In this document: one piece after another, positions 1 through 9,389 of the stretch
Layout of the letters: each line of letters opens with the position of its first letter
Position numbering within the stretch: position 1 is the stretch's first letter
Origin: Streptomyces gobiensis
GTDB taxonomy: Bacteria; Actinomycetota; Actinomycetes; Streptomycetales; Streptomycetaceae
Assembly: GCF_021216675.1 (NCBI RefSeq)
Contig: NZ_CP086120.1
Span: 2,462,501-2,526,500, forward strand
DNA: 64,000 nt
Reading direction: 5' to 3'
The notes under the pieces: generated by a model
What the model was told of the DNA's origin: nothing
Databases searched by the model: none
What the model saw: the letters and a program-made list of their open reading frames with translations, nothing else
Translations under genes and position numbers: made by a program

Positions 1-959
1 GCCTTCAGATTGACGAAGTCGCCCTTGATGGCGTCGGTGACACCGCGCGGGAACGGGTAGGTGGTGAGCAGCTCCAGCGCGTTCGGCAGATCGCTGCCCG
101 CCTTGTTCAGCTGGGTGAGGATCGGCTGGAGATGCTTGAGGTTGGCGACGAGATCCGCCCGGGAGGCGTTGATCACCTTGCTGCCGGTGGTGCCGAGCTT
201 CGATATCGAGGTCAGCATCTTGGTGAGATTGCGGCGCTGGTCCGCCAGCACCTTCAGACCGTCCGGGATGGTGTCGACGGCGTCGGCGATGGTTTTCTTC
301 TCCTTCGCCAGTGTCTTGGAGAGCTTGTCCAGACCCTCGATCGCGCGGACGATCTCATGGCGCTGTTTGTCGAGGCCGCCCAGGAAGGTGTTCAGCTCCT
401 TGAGGAGTGACTTGATCCGGTCCTCGCGGCCTTCCATGGTGTTGTTCAGCTCTTTGGTGATCGTCTTGAGCTGGGCCACGCCACCGCCGTTGAGCAGGGC
501 GGAGAGGGCGGAGAGGACTTCCTCGATCTCCGCGTTCCGGCTGCTGCGGGAGAGCGGGATACGGGAGCCGTCCGTGAGCCTGCCCTTGGGCTTCGCCTCC
601 GGGGGCGCGGAGAGCGCGACGTACTTCTCGCCGAGGATGCTGGTTTGGCGCAGCTCGGCGACGGCGTTCTGAGGCAGCTTCACCGAGTCGGAAATGCGCA
701 GCCGCGCGCGGGCGTGCCAGCCGGCCAGCTCGATCTTCTCCACGGTGCCCACGGTGACGTTGTTGACCTTCACCGTGGACTGGGGCACCAGGTCAAGTAC
801 GTCCTGGAACTCCACGGTGACGCGGTAGGCGTCGCCGTCCGCGGCGGCGCCGCCGGGCAGCGGGATGTCGTGGAGGCCGTTGAAGCCGCAGCCGGTGAGC
901 AGCAGGGTGCCGGTGGCCAGCCACAGGGCGGCGCGGTAGTGACGGCGGGATGGCTTCAT
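1..959 (-). CDS. MCE family lipoprotein (MceE/LprK-like), 3' end outside window
   Basis: Fifth Mce subunit of a lipid/steroid import complex. About 319 residues are visible and the C-terminus lies beyond the left edge. The N-terminus has a signal peptide ending in an LTGC lipobox (Cys24), the hallmark of the MceE position, so it is probably anchored to the outer face of the membrane. An MCE/MlaD domain lies at about residues 40-120, followed by a long helical region rich in Leu, Lys and Asp that in the family forms the substrate tunnel. The ATG overlaps the stop of the preceding mce gene as ATGA, indicating translational coupling. MceF would be expected next, outside the window. Confidence 0.88.
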   Translation of the reverse strand, partial: MKPSRRHYRAALWLATGTLLLTGCGFNGLHDIPLPGGAAADGDAYRVTVEFQDVLDLVPQSTVKVNNVTVGTVEKIELAGWHARARLRISDSVKLPQNAVAELRQTSILGEKYVALSAPPEAKPKGRLTDGSRIPLSRSSRNAEIEEVLSALSALLNGGGVAQLKTITKELNNTMEGREDRIKSLLKELNTFLGGLDKQRHEIVRAIEGLDKLSKTLAKEKKTIADAVDTIPDGLKVLADQRRNLTKMLTSISKLGTTGSKVINASRADLVANLKHLQPILTQLNKAGSDLPNALELLTTYPFPRGVTDAIKGDFVNLK

Positions 960-2146
960 GGCTTTGCCTCCAGGAGTCCGCCCAGGGTTTTGTCGGTGCC
1001 GGGCTCTGGCGGTTTCGGCAGGGAGTTGAAGAGGGGCTCCAGCTCCTTGCAGTCGGCGTTCTTGTCGGCCGTCCTGAGCAGCGAGCAGACCAGGGCGGCT
1101 GGGTCCGGGTCCTGGTGGTTGTCGCGGGTGTCGAGGGTGCCGGAAGAGGGGTTGTAGGCGTTCTGCAGGTTGGAGAGACCGGCGGGTGCGACGTCCATCA
1201 GCTCTTCGAGTGCGGAGCGCTGTTCCACCAGGACCTTGGTGACCTTGCTGAGGCCCTTGACGTCCTTGGTCAGGGCGTTCTTGTTCTCCTTGACGAAGAC
1301 GGCGACATCGGTCAGTGCGGCGGAGAGGTGCTTGATGGCCTTCCCCAGGTCCTTGCGCTCTCCGGCGAGCTGCTTGGAGACCTTGGCGAGGCTGTCGTTG
1401 AAGCGGCGGACGCTGTCGTCGTCGGCGGCCAGTGCCGCCGTGAACTTCTGGAGGTTTCCCACGGTGCCGAAGAGGTCCTGGCGGCCGTCCGAGAGGGTGG
1501 TGACGGCCTGCGAGAGGTCCTTGACCGTGCGGTGCAGCTGCTCGCCCTGGCCGTCCAGGTTGTCGGCGCTGACCCCCAGCAGCCTGGAGAAGGAGCCGTC
1601 CTTGTTGGCGCCGTCGGGGCCCAGTGCTTCCGCTGTCGTATGGAGGCTGTCGTAGACGCGTTCCAGCTCGACGGGGACCGCGGTGCGCTCCTCGGGGATG
1701 ACCGCGCCGTCGCTCAGCGCCGGGCCCTCGCGGTAGACCGGCAGGAGCTGGACGTAGCGGTCGCTGACCACCGAGGAGTTGATGATCGCGGCCTGGGCGT
1801 CGGCGGGGATCTTACGGTCGGCCGGGAGCTCCAGCTCCACCCTGACCCGCTTGCCCTGTGGGGTGATCCTCTTGACCTCACCGACCCGGACGCCAAGGAC
1901 CCGCACATCGGACCCGGGGTAGATACCGACGGTACGCGGGAAGTACGCGGTGACCTTGGTGGTGTCCTGCCGGGGCCAGAAGGCCACGGCGAGGCCGACG
2001 ATGAGCGCCAGCACGAGGGCGATCACCACGGGGCGGGTGGAGCGGCGGGTCAGCAGGTTCCGCGTCCGGTCCATACGGGCCGTACGGAACATACCGGTTA
2101 TGCGAGCCATGCCAGCCATACGGGCTATACCGTCCTTGCGGCTCAT
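956..2146 (-). CDS. MCE family protein (MceD position)
   Basis: 396-residue Mce subunit. An Arg-rich N-terminus precedes one membrane segment (about 39-57), then an MCE domain with the usual GSDVRVLGVRVGEV-type beta turn, then a long helical C-terminal region. It is the fourth mce gene of the operon by order. Start and stop overlap the neighbouring genes by 4 bp (ATGA), so the stoichiometric subunits are probably co-translated. The family assembles as a hexamer around a hydrophobic channel on the YrbE permeases. Substrate cannot be read from the sequence; the Streptomyces mce locus has been linked to sterol uptake and spore/root interactions (family knowledge). Confidence 0.9.
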   Translation of the reverse strand: MSRKDGIARMAGMARITGMFRTARMDRTRNLLTRRSTRPVVIALVLALIVGLAVAFWPRQDTTKVTAYFPRTVGIYPGSDVRVLGVRVGEVKRITPQGKRVRVELELPADRKIPADAQAAIINSSVVSDRYVQLLPVYREGPALSDGAVIPEERTAVPVELERVYDSLHTTAEALGPDGANKDGSFSRLLGVSADNLDGQGEQLHRTVKDLSQAVTTLSDGRQDLFGTVGNLQKFTAALAADDDSVRRFNDSLAKVSKQLAGERKDLGKAIKHLSAALTDVAVFVKENKNALTKDVKGLSKVTKVLVEQRSALEELMDVAPAGLSNLQNAYNPSSGTLDTRDNHQDPDPAALVCSLLRTADKNADCKELEPLFNSLPKPPEPGTDKTLGGLLEAKP

Positions 2147-3156
2147 CGGGCGCCTCCCGGGGGGACCTGTACGGAGGGGCCGCCGCCTGGCTCCACCCCT
2201 ACGGCGACGAGGTTCTGTACATAGGAGTCGAACCAGGGGCCGTTGCCGAGGGTGTTGGTGAAGACCCGGGCGTAGGGCGCGAGGAGCTTGACGCTGCGGT
2301 TCAGGCTCTCCTGGTTGCGTTCCAGCATCCTCACCACCTGGCCCAGGCGCTTGAGCGCCGGGCCGAGCTGTTCCCGGTTGTCCTTGACCAGACCGGTGAG
2401 CTGGACGCTGAGCGCGACCGAATTCCTGAGCAGTGCGCTGATGGCCTTACGGCGGTTGTGGATCTCCTTGAACAGCTTGTCGCCGTCCTTCATCATCTTG
2501 GTGAGCTCATCAGAGCGGTCGGCGAGGACACCGGTGACGCTGTTGGTGTTCTTCAGCAGCTCGCGCAGCTCCGCATCGCGGGAGGCCACGGTCCGGGAGA
2601 GCTTGGAGAGCCCGTTGATCGACTCCCTGACCTCCTTCGGCGAGTCCTTGAAGGTGTCGGAGATGGTGTCCAGCGCCGTGGCCAGCTGTTCGGTGTCGAT
2701 CTCCTCGGTGGTGGTGGTCAGATCGCTGAACGCCTCCACCACGTCATAGGCCGAGACCGTACGGGAGAGCGGGATCTCGCTGCCCGGCTCAAGCTGTCCC
2801 GGGCCCTTGGGCACCAGGGAGAGGTACTTGGCGCCCAGGATCGTCTTGACCCGGATGGCGGCGCCGGTACGGGTGCCGAACTCCGGGCCGCCCTTGATCC
2901 GGAAGTCCACCTTGACGTGGTCGCCGTCCAGGTCGACGTCATCGACCTTGCCGACCTTGACCCCGGCGATACGGACCTCGTCACCCGGCTTGAGGCCGCC
3001 CGCTTCGGAGAAGGCCGCGCTGTACTTCTTGCCGCTGCCGATCAGCGGAAGGTCGTCGATACGGAAAGCGGCGATGGTCAGCAGCGCGATCACGGTGAGG
3101 CCGATCACCCCGATGGTGACCGGGTTGCGCTCGCGGAAGGGGGTCACGATGCGCAC
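2143..3156 (-). CDS. MCE family protein (MceC position)
   Basis: 337-residue Mce subunit with a single N-terminal membrane segment (about 12-30), an MCE/MlaD domain (about 40-120, with GDEVRIAGVKVGKV) and a helical tail. It sits third among the mce genes. Its start lies inside the end of the upstream mceB (13-bp overlap) and its stop overlaps mceD by 4 bp. The IPLSRT motif closing the MCE domain is shared with the neighbouring paralogues. No catalytic residues are expected, since this is a structural channel subunit. Confidence 0.9.
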   Translation of the reverse strand: MRIVTPFRERNPVTIGVIGLTVIALLTIAAFRIDDLPLIGSGKKYSAAFSEAGGLKPGDEVRIAGVKVGKVDDVDLDGDHVKVDFRIKGGPEFGTRTGAAIRVKTILGAKYLSLVPKGPGQLEPGSEIPLSRTVSAYDVVEAFSDLTTTTEEIDTEQLATALDTISDTFKDSPKEVRESINGLSKLSRTVASRDAELRELLKNTNSVTGVLADRSDELTKMMKDGDKLFKEIHNRRKAISALLRNSVALSVQLTGLVKDNREQLGPALKRLGQVVRMLERNQESLNRSVKLLAPYARVFTNTLGNGPWFDSYVQNLVAVGVEPGGGPSVQVPPGGAR

Positions 3157-4181
3157 CTCCCCTGGTTGACATGGAGCTTGGGGCTGATCACCTCTGCGGT
3201 GTTCGGCAGCACGACCCGGCCGTCGAAGTCACAGAGGTAGAAGTTGAACCAGGACCCGTAGGACGCGGTGCCGGTCAGTTTGTTGAGCTTGTTCGGCAGT
3301 CGCTTGATCACGCCTTCTACGGTCTTCTCGTTGTCGTTGAGCGTCTTGGAGAGCTTGGAGAGCTCGGAGATGTCCTTCTTCAGGGCCGGCCGGGTCTGGT
3401 CCAGCAGCCCGGTGGTGGCCGCCGCCAGCTTGTTCATACCGGTGAGCGAGGAACCGATCGCCTTGCGGTCGGCGGACAGCCCGGAGATGACCCGTTGCAG
3501 CTGCTTGATCAGGTCGGAGAAGCGGCCGCTGCGCTTGTCGACCGTCTTGAGCACCGTATTGAGGTTGGTGATCACCGAGCCGATGAGCTCATCGCGGTTG
3601 GCGAGGGTCGTGGTGAGCGAGGCGGTGCGGGCCAGCAGGCTGTTCACCGTGCCGCCCTCGCCCTGCAGGGTCTTGATGATCTCGGTGGCCAGCTGGTTCA
3701 CATCCTTGGGGCTCAGCGCGGCGAACAGCGGCTTGAAGCCACCCAGCAGCGCGTTCAGATCCAGGGCGGCCTGGGTCCGGGAGAGCGGGATTGTGGCGCC
3801 GGGCTTGAGCTCGGTGCCGTCCCCGGCGCCCTCGGTCAGCGCGATATAGCGCTGGCCGACCAGGCTGCGGTAGCGGATGTGGGCGGCGGTGCTGGTGAGC
3901 AGTGGCCGGTTACGGTCGACGCTGAACTCGACCTCCGCCTTGGTGCGGTCCTTGATCCGGATGGCCTTGACCTCGCCGACCCGAACTCCGGCCACCCGGA
4001 TGTCATCGCCCTCCTCCAGGCTGGTGACATCGCTGAACACCGCCCGGTAGGTGTCCTTGGGGGCAAAGGAGATATTGACGATGGTGGCCGCCAGCACCGC
4101 GGTCACCGCGATGGTCACCACGGCGAAGAGCAGAAACTTGACCAGGGGCCCGGTGATGGACCGCGCGTTCATCTGGCTCAT
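3144..4181 (-). CDS. MCE family protein (MceB position)
   Basis: 345-residue Mce subunit: one N-terminal transmembrane helix (about 13-34), an MCE domain containing GDDIRVAGVRVGEV and IPLSRT, then a helical region ending in a short Cys-containing C-terminus (CDF...GRCAS). It is second in the mce series, coupled to mceA through a 4-bp ATGA overlap and overlapping mceC by 13 bp. Length and architecture match actinobacterial MceB proteins. Confidence 0.9.
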   Translation of the reverse strand: MSQMNARSITGPLVKFLLFAVVTIAVTAVLAATIVNISFAPKDTYRAVFSDVTSLEEGDDIRVAGVRVGEVKAIRIKDRTKAEVEFSVDRNRPLLTSTAAHIRYRSLVGQRYIALTEGAGDGTELKPGATIPLSRTQAALDLNALLGGFKPLFAALSPKDVNQLATEIIKTLQGEGGTVNSLLARTASLTTTLANRDELIGSVITNLNTVLKTVDKRSGRFSDLIKQLQRVISGLSADRKAIGSSLTGMNKLAAATTGLLDQTRPALKKDISELSKLSKTLNDNEKTVEGVIKRLPNKLNKLTGTASYGSWFNFYLCDFDGRVVLPNTAEVISPKLHVNQGRCAS

Positions 4182-5440
4182 GCGACGCTCACCTCCGTGC
4201 CCCGGGCCATCGGACCGAAGAGCAGGGTGGCGGCCGCGGGCACCTCGTCGGCGGATACGCCCATGACGGGGGCCACCAGGGGGCCGATGAGCCGCTGCTC
4301 CGCCTCGGTGGCGGAGACGGTGTCCGCGCCGCCGGACCCGAGGGGTGCGGTCTTACGTTCCTTGGTGCCGTCGTTCAGCTTGTGGTACCCGGCAGGGGTC
4401 GGCGGGTGCGGCAGGCCCGCGCAGTTGGGGCCGGAGCGTTCGGCGTAGCGCGGCTCCTCGCCGGGCTCATAGCCGGGCCTGGCACGGACGAATTCAAGGG
4501 TGATACGCATCTTCCCGCCCCGGAAGGCCCGTTCGGACCGCTTGTTCTGCTCGACCAGACCGGCCAGCAGACAGGGGTACTGCGGTGAGTAGCGGTCGAA
4601 GAGGGCGAGGGTGGGCCGGGAGACCCGGCCGATCCTGATGAACCGGTCGCCGTTGCTGTCCAGGAACTTCTCGCCGGTGTTGGCGGCGGTGGCGGTCCTG
4701 GTGAGGAAGGCGGCCAGGGTGTCCTGCTTTTCGACCAGCGTCCTGCTGTTGGTGATGGTGTTCTTCAGGGTGCGCAGCAGATCGGGTGCGGCGTCATCGT
4801 ATATCTCGGTCACATCAGCGAATTGGGAGATATTCTTCTGAATGGTTGGCATATGGGGGTTGAGCTGGCGCAGATACTTGTCGACCTTGACGAGGTTGTC
4901 GCCGATCTCATCGCCCCGGCCCTCCAGCGCGGTGGCGAAGGCGGTGAGGGTGGCGTTGAGCTTGCCGGGCTGGACGGCGCGCAGCAGCGGCAGCAGATCG
5001 TCCATCAGCTGCTGCAGCTCGATGCCCACGGTGGTGCGGTCCTGGGTGATGGTGTCCCCGGCGCGGATGGGCCTGCCCGTGGAGTTCTCCGGGACGACCA
5101 GGTCGACGTACTTCTCGCCGAACAGCGTCTTGGGCAGCAGCCGGGCATGTACATCGGCGGGGATGAGCGCGGTGTGCTCGGGCTTGAGCGCGAGGTCCAG
5201 GGTCGCCTTCGCCCCGTCCGCCCGTACCTCCCTGACCTCACCGACGAGCAGTCCGCGCAGCTTGACGTCGGCGCGCTCGTTCAGCTGGTTGCCGAGGGAG
5301 TCGGCTTGCAGGGTGATCCGTACGACGGAGGTGAACACCTGCTGGTAGACGGCGACGGTCAGGGACAGCAGCAGTGCGAGCACAATGAGGAAAACGATTC
5401 CGTAGAGCCGCAGGCGCGTGGTGGGTGCTGGACTGAGCAT
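4178..5440 (-). CDS. MCE family protein (MceA position)
   Basis: 420-residue first Mce subunit, directly after the two permeases, which is the standard mceA position. A membrane helix lies at about 12-31, the MCE domain at about 35-125 with ADVKLRGLLVGEV, then a helical region and a longer non-conserved C-terminal extension with several Pro/Gly. The ATG is 3 bp past the stop of the upstream permease gene and the stop overlaps mceB as ATGA. Mce proteins deliver hydrophobic substrates across the cell envelope to the YrbE permeases. Confidence 0.9.
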   Translation of the reverse strand: MLSPAPTTRLRLYGIVFLIVLALLLSLTVAVYQQVFTSVVRITLQADSLGNQLNERADVKLRGLLVGEVREVRADGAKATLDLALKPEHTALIPADVHARLLPKTLFGEKYVDLVVPENSTGRPIRAGDTITQDRTTVGIELQQLMDDLLPLLRAVQPGKLNATLTAFATALEGRGDEIGDNLVKVDKYLRQLNPHMPTIQKNISQFADVTEIYDDAAPDLLRTLKNTITNSRTLVEKQDTLAAFLTRTATAANTGEKFLDSNGDRFIRIGRVSRPTLALFDRYSPQYPCLLAGLVEQNKRSERAFRGGKMRITLEFVRARPGYEPGEEPRYAERSGPNCAGLPHPPTPAGYHKLNDGTKERKTAPLGSGGADTVSATEAEQRLIGPLVAPVMGVSADEVPAAATLLFGPMARGTEVSVA

Positions 5441-5443
5441 CGG

Positions 5444-6292
5444 CTACCCCGCTATTCGTACGGTCGTGCTGGCGCCCCAGATGGCCAGGCTGAGGAAGAA
5501 GTCGAGGATATTGATGGCGACGATCGAGGTACGCACCCCTCGGCCGACCGCGACACCGACACCGGCCGGGCCGCCCTTGGCGTAGTAGCCGTAGTAGCAG
5601 TGCACCAGGATGATCACGATGGCGAAGACGATCACTTTGCCGAAGGACCACAGCACATCGATCGGTGGCAGATATTGCTGGAAGTAGTGGTCATAGGTAC
5701 CGGCCGACTGTCCGTAGTAGCCGGTGGTGATGGTGCGGGCGGCGAAGTAGGAGGAGAGGAGCCCGACGACATAGAGCGGGATGATCGCGATAAATCCGGC
5801 GATCATCCGGGTGGTGGCCAGGAACGGCAGCGAGGGGACGGCCATCACCTCCAGGGCGTCGACCTCCTCGTTGATCCGCATCGCGCCCAGCTGGGCGGTG
5901 AATCCTGCGCCTACGGTGGCGGACAGCGCGAGCCCGGCCACCAGTGGGGCGATCTCCCTGGTGTTGAAGTAGGCGGAGAGGAAGGCCACGAAGTTGGAGG
6001 TGCCGAGCTGGTTGAGCGCGGTGTATCCCTGAAGGCCGACCTCGGTACCGGTGAAGAAGGAGAGAAAGGCGATGACGCCGACGGTGCCGCCGACCACCGC
6101 CAGCGCGCCACGGCCGAAGCTCACCTCGGCCAGCAGCCGCAGCACCTCCTTCTTGTAACGGCGGAGTGTACGTCCGGTCCAGGCGAGCGAGCGCCCGTAG
6201 AAGACCAGCTGGGTGCCCAGCTCCTCAAGGGATCTCAGCGGGCGCTGGATGAGGCGGCGGCTCGCCTGTTTCGGCCTGTCCGGCAGGGCCAT
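5444..6292 (-). CDS. MlaE/YrbE-family ABC permease (YrbEB)
   Basis: 282 residues; second integral-membrane permease of the Mce importer. It has about five to six hydrophobic segments and the MlaE core including GFTAQLGAMRINEEVDALEVM, the conserved EExDAL segment that contacts the ATPase. It follows YrbEA with a 2-bp gap and precedes mceA by 3 bp, the order mkl-yrbEA-yrbEB-mceA-F known for mce loci. Confidence 0.93.
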   Translation of the reverse strand: MALPDRPKQASRRLIQRPLRSLEELGTQLVFYGRSLAWTGRTLRRYKKEVLRLLAEVSFGRGALAVVGGTVGVIAFLSFFTGTEVGLQGYTALNQLGTSNFVAFLSAYFNTREIAPLVAGLALSATVGAGFTAQLGAMRINEEVDALEVMAVPSLPFLATTRMIAGFIAIIPLYVVGLLSSYFAARTITTGYYGQSAGTYDHYFQQYLPPIDVLWSFGKVIVFAIVIILVHCYYGYYAKGGPAGVGVAVGRGVRTSIVAINILDFFLSLAIWGASTTVRIAG

Positions 6293-6294
6293 CG

Positions 6295-7065
6295 CTATCC
6301 CCTCTGCGGAATGATCTGGAAGTACACGGCGGTCAGCACAAAGTTGGTCACGAAGAGCAACATGAAGGTGATGACCACCGACTGGTTCACGGCGTCTCCG
6401 ACGCCTTTGGGTCCTCCCTTTGCGGTCAGCCCCTTGTACGAGGCGACAATCGCGGCGATGGCACCGAAGATGAGTGCTTTGATCTCGCCCGCCCAGAGAT
6501 CGGGCAGCTGGGCGAGGGTGGTGAAGGAAGCCAGATAGGCACCGGGAGTGCCGTCCTGCATGATCACGTTGAAGAAGTAGCCGCCGGACACCCCGACCAC
6601 CGAGACCAGCCCGTTGAGCAGGGCGGCGACCACCATCGTGGCCAGCACCCGGGGCACCACCAGCCGGTGGATGGGATCGATGCCCAGCACCTGCATGGCG
6701 TCGATTTCCTCGCGGATCTTGCGGGAGCCAAGGTCCGCGCAGATCGCGGTGCCCGCGGCCCCGGCGATCAGCAGCGCGGTCACAATCGGCGCGGCCTCAC
6801 GCAGTACGGCCAGCACCGAGGCGGCCCCGGCGAAGGACTCCGCGCCCAGCTGCCGCGTCAGGCTGCCGATCTGCAGCGCGATGACAGCGCCGAAGGGGAT
6901 AGCGACCAGCGCCGTGGGCAGGATGGTCACGCTGGCGATGAACCAGGCCTGCTGGATGAACTCCCGGATCTGGAAGGGCCGCCGGGGCAGGGTGCGCAGC
7001 ACATCCAGGGCCATGGCGAACAGGCTGCCCGAGTGGCGGGCCGCTGCCTTGGGGGAAAGGCTCAT
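6295..7065 (-). CDS. MlaE/YrbE-family ABC permease (YrbEA)
   Basis: 256 residues; first MlaE-type permease. It shows the family motif GTAICADLGSRKIREEIDAM and several membrane segments, ending with a typical terminal hydrophobic helix (VVITFMLLFVTNFVLTAVYF). The start overlaps the stop of the ATPase gene by 4 bp. It probably dimerises with YrbEB to form the transmembrane channel under the Mce ring. Confidence 0.93.
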   Translation of the reverse strand: MSLSPKAAARHSGSLFAMALDVLRTLPRRPFQIREFIQQAWFIASVTILPTALVAIPFGAVIALQIGSLTRQLGAESFAGAASVLAVLREAAPIVTALLIAGAAGTAICADLGSRKIREEIDAMQVLGIDPIHRLVVPRVLATMVVAALLNGLVSVVGVSGGYFFNVIMQDGTPGAYLASFTTLAQLPDLWAGEIKALIFGAIAAIVASYKGLTAKGGPKGVGDAVNQSVVITFMLLFVTNFVLTAVYFQIIPQRG

Positions 7066-8018
7066 GAGCCGGTCCCCTTCGACGCCTCGAACGCCCGCTC
7101 CAGCTCGGCGATCCGCTCCCAGCGCGGCGAGCGGGGGACGCCGGCGCTGGGCAGCAGCCGGGGCACATCGCCGATGCCCGCCCCCTTACCGCCCTGCGGA
7201 CCTCTGCGGTCGCCGTTCTCCAGCTGAGCGAGCTCCTCCTCCACCTGGGCGGCGTCCTTCTCCTCGGCCATGCCGATCGGCCCCTGCATACGGCCGCCCA
7301 GGAACTGCCCCACGACGGGTTCCTCGCTGTGCAGCAGGAGCGCCCGGGGGCCGAACATCACCAGCTCACGGCGGAAGAGCAGCCCGATGTTGTCCGGTAC
7401 CTGGCGGGCGGAGGCGATGTCATGGGTGACGATGAGGAAGGTGGCGTCGGTCTGCGCGTTGAGATCGACGATGAGCTGGTTGAGATACGCCACCCGCACC
7501 GGGTCCAGGCCCGAGTCGGGCTCATCGAAGAGGATGATCTCCGGGTCGAGGACCAGCGCCCGGGCCAGTCCGGCCCTTTTGCGCATACCGCCGGATATCT
7601 CCCCGGGCAGCTTCTCCTCGGCGCCGATCAGGCCGACCATATCCATCTTTTCCAGGACGACCTTCTTGACCTCGCTCTCCGTCTTACGGGTGTGCTCCCG
7701 CAGTGGGAAGGCGATGTTGTCGTAGAGGTTCATCGAGCCGAAGAGGGCACCGTCCTGGAAAAGGACACCGAACAATTTCCGCACTTCGTACAGATCGTGC
7801 TCGCGGAGCTTGGTGATGTCCTTGCCCTCGATGGTGATCGAGCCCCGCTCCGGCTTGAGCAGCCCTACGAGCGACTTGAGGAATACCGATTTGCCGGTGC
7901 CCGAGGGGCCAAGCATGACCGAGATTTCCCCGGCTGGCAGAGTCAGCGAGACGTCCTGCCAGATGACCTGCTGGCCAAAGGACTTCGTAAGCCCTTTGAC
8001 AGAGATCTCAACACCCAT
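7062..8018 (-). CDS. Mce-type ABC transporter ATP-binding protein (Mkl/MlaF-like)
   Basis: 318 residues from the ATG at 8018. A GTG nine bases further upstream is in frame, but its ribosome-binding site would abut the start codon, whereas the ATG has AAGGG at about 8 nt. Walker A is GPSGTGKS (about 37-44), the signature is ISGGM (about 141-145) and Walker B is ILFDEP (about 165). The C-terminal 70 residues form the charged extension typical of Mkl-family ATPases. It powers the YrbE/Mce lipid importer encoded downstream. It is the first gene of the mce operon, 88 bp after the sigma-factor gene on the same strand. Confidence 0.93.
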   Translation of the reverse strand: MGVEISVKGLTKSFGQQVIWQDVSLTLPAGEISVMLGPSGTGKSVFLKSLVGLLKPERGSITIEGKDITKLREHDLYEVRKLFGVLFQDGALFGSMNLYDNIAFPLREHTRKTESEVKKVVLEKMDMVGLIGAEEKLPGEISGGMRKRAGLARALVLDPEIILFDEPDSGLDPVRVAYLNQLIVDLNAQTDATFLIVTHDIASARQVPDNIGLLFRRELVMFGPRALLLHSEEPVVGQFLGGRMQGPIGMAEEKDAAQVEEELAQLENGDRRGPQGGKGAGIGDVPRLLPSAGVPRSPRWERIAELERAFEASKGTGS

Positions 8019-8106
8019 CCGGTACACCCTTCAGCCGTGGAGCAGGTCCGTCAGCTGCTCTACGGGGAGGGGCGGGGCGTCCGTCGCCGTGGGGCGGAAT
8101 TTTTTT

Positions 8107-9216
8107 CTAGGGGATGTCGGGAAGGTTGCCGGAAGGGTTTACGGGCAGGTCAGTGGGTGCATCCATGGAGGGACGCGGGCTACCCGAAGACGGCGCCGAG
8201 GAGGACGGCAACGGAAGTGGCACATCCGGAGATTCCGACACATCAGGGATTTCCCCGGCTTCGGGAAGACCGGGGAGGCTCGGAGTATCGGGGAGGCTCG
8301 GAGCATCGGGGAGGTGAGTATTAGGCAAGTGAGTATTGGGGAGATCAGGGACGCTGGGGATATCCGGCATATTCGGTACATCGGGAACGTCCGTCAGGGC
8401 GGGCACCTCCGGCACCTCCACCTCGGGGAGCTCCAGATCCAGCAGGGACATCCCGGAGCGCGACGGGCTCGGCGAGGGACCGCTCTCCCGCGCCGCCGGG
8501 GGCCACGGCGAGGGATTACGGCCGGACCCGGTCCGGCCGAAGTCACCCGGGGACGGTGTATCGGCGTGGGAGGTGGCGGGCTGCCGCGGTTTGCCGCTGT
8601 CCGGGGGCGGGCTGCTGCTGGGCAGCGCCAGGCCCAGTACGGCCAGCGTCGCCACGGTGGAGACCGCACCCATGGCCTGAACGCCGCTGCCACCGGTCCG
8701 TGGTCGGCGGCCGATCAGCCACAGCGTGAGGGCGAGTGTCCCGGCGAGCGAGTTACGCAGGGTCCGGCGCGCACGGGCGAGCAGTGACTCCACCGTGCGG
8801 TAGTTCAGGCCCATCTTCCGGGCGACCTGTCCGACGTCCAGGTCCTCCGCCTTGAGCCACAGCGCCTCCGCCTGGCGTACGGGCAGGTCGCAGCTGCGGC
8901 GGGCCAGCCAGCTGGCCTCCGCGCGGTCGCACACCGCTTCCTCGACCGGCACCACGACCGTATGCGCGCTGCGGCTGCCCACGGCGGCGTCCCGGTTGAG
9001 CTGCCGGTGCCGGTCGACGCACAGCCGGATGGTCACGGTCGTCAGCCAGCCGCCCAGCCGTTCATCGTCCAGATGCGGGCGTTCCGAGGCCCGCACCATC
9101 GCCTCATGCACCGCGTCCTCGGCATCGTCCATGCTGACAGAACGCCGCCGGGCCACCTTCAGCAGCTGCTCACGGTGGCTCCATATGCGAAGCCACCGCT
9201 CCGTTTCCTTCGTCAT
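8107..9216 (-). CDS. ECF-type sigma-70 factor with C-terminal membrane segments and proline-rich repeat tail
   Basis: 369 residues from the ATG at 9216, which has GAAGGGG at about 7 nt; an in-frame ATG 27 bases upstream is less likely. Residues about 15-75 resemble sigma region 2 (DAEDAVHEAM...LGGWLTTVTIRLCVDRHR). About 110-155 resemble region 4 (DLDVGQVARKMGLNYRTVESLLARARR). Two hydrophobic stretches follow (about 157-169 and 181-199), then 170 residues of Ser/Pro-rich sequence with repeated LPDxPS and LPNTH units, encoded by near-identical 15-18 bp DNA repeats at about 8270-8345. No anti-sigma gene is adjacent. It lies just upstream of and parallel to the mce operon, so it may share or drive its transcription (inference). 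Confidence 0.82.
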   Translation of the reverse strand: MTKETERWLRIWSHREQLLKVARRRSVSMDDAEDAVHEAMVRASERPHLDDERLGGWLTTVTIRLCVDRHRQLNRDAAVGSRSAHTVVVPVEEAVCDRAEASWLARRSCDLPVRQAEALWLKAEDLDVGQVARKMGLNYRTVESLLARARRTLRNSLAGTLALTLWLIGRRPRTGGSGVQAMGAVSTVATLAVLGLALPSSSPPPDSGKPRQPATSHADTPSPGDFGRTGSGRNPSPWPPAARESGPSPSPSRSGMSLLDLELPEVEVPEVPALTDVPDVPNMPDIPSVPDLPNTHLPNTHLPDAPSLPDTPSLPGLPEAGEIPDVSESPDVPLPLPSSSAPSSGSPRPSMDAPTDLPVNPSGNLPDIP

Positions 9217-9389
9217 CAGGGCCCCTTCGTGCACCGGGGGCATGACCCTACCGTCCAGTAGGCATCATGTGGAGGGGTCTGCATGACCGGAATCCGCCCG
9301 TCCGGACCAGCTCAGCGGGCGGACCGGTGGCGGGCGCCGCACGATGAGGGAGAACTCGCCCACCACCTTCCGCGGGGAGAAGAACCGCT

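Noticed and set aside
956..2224. Long plus-strand open frame (about 424 codons) opposite the mce genes
   Set aside because: Antisense shadow of mceD. Valine/glycine-rich with no motif, as expected from GC-rich antisense codons.
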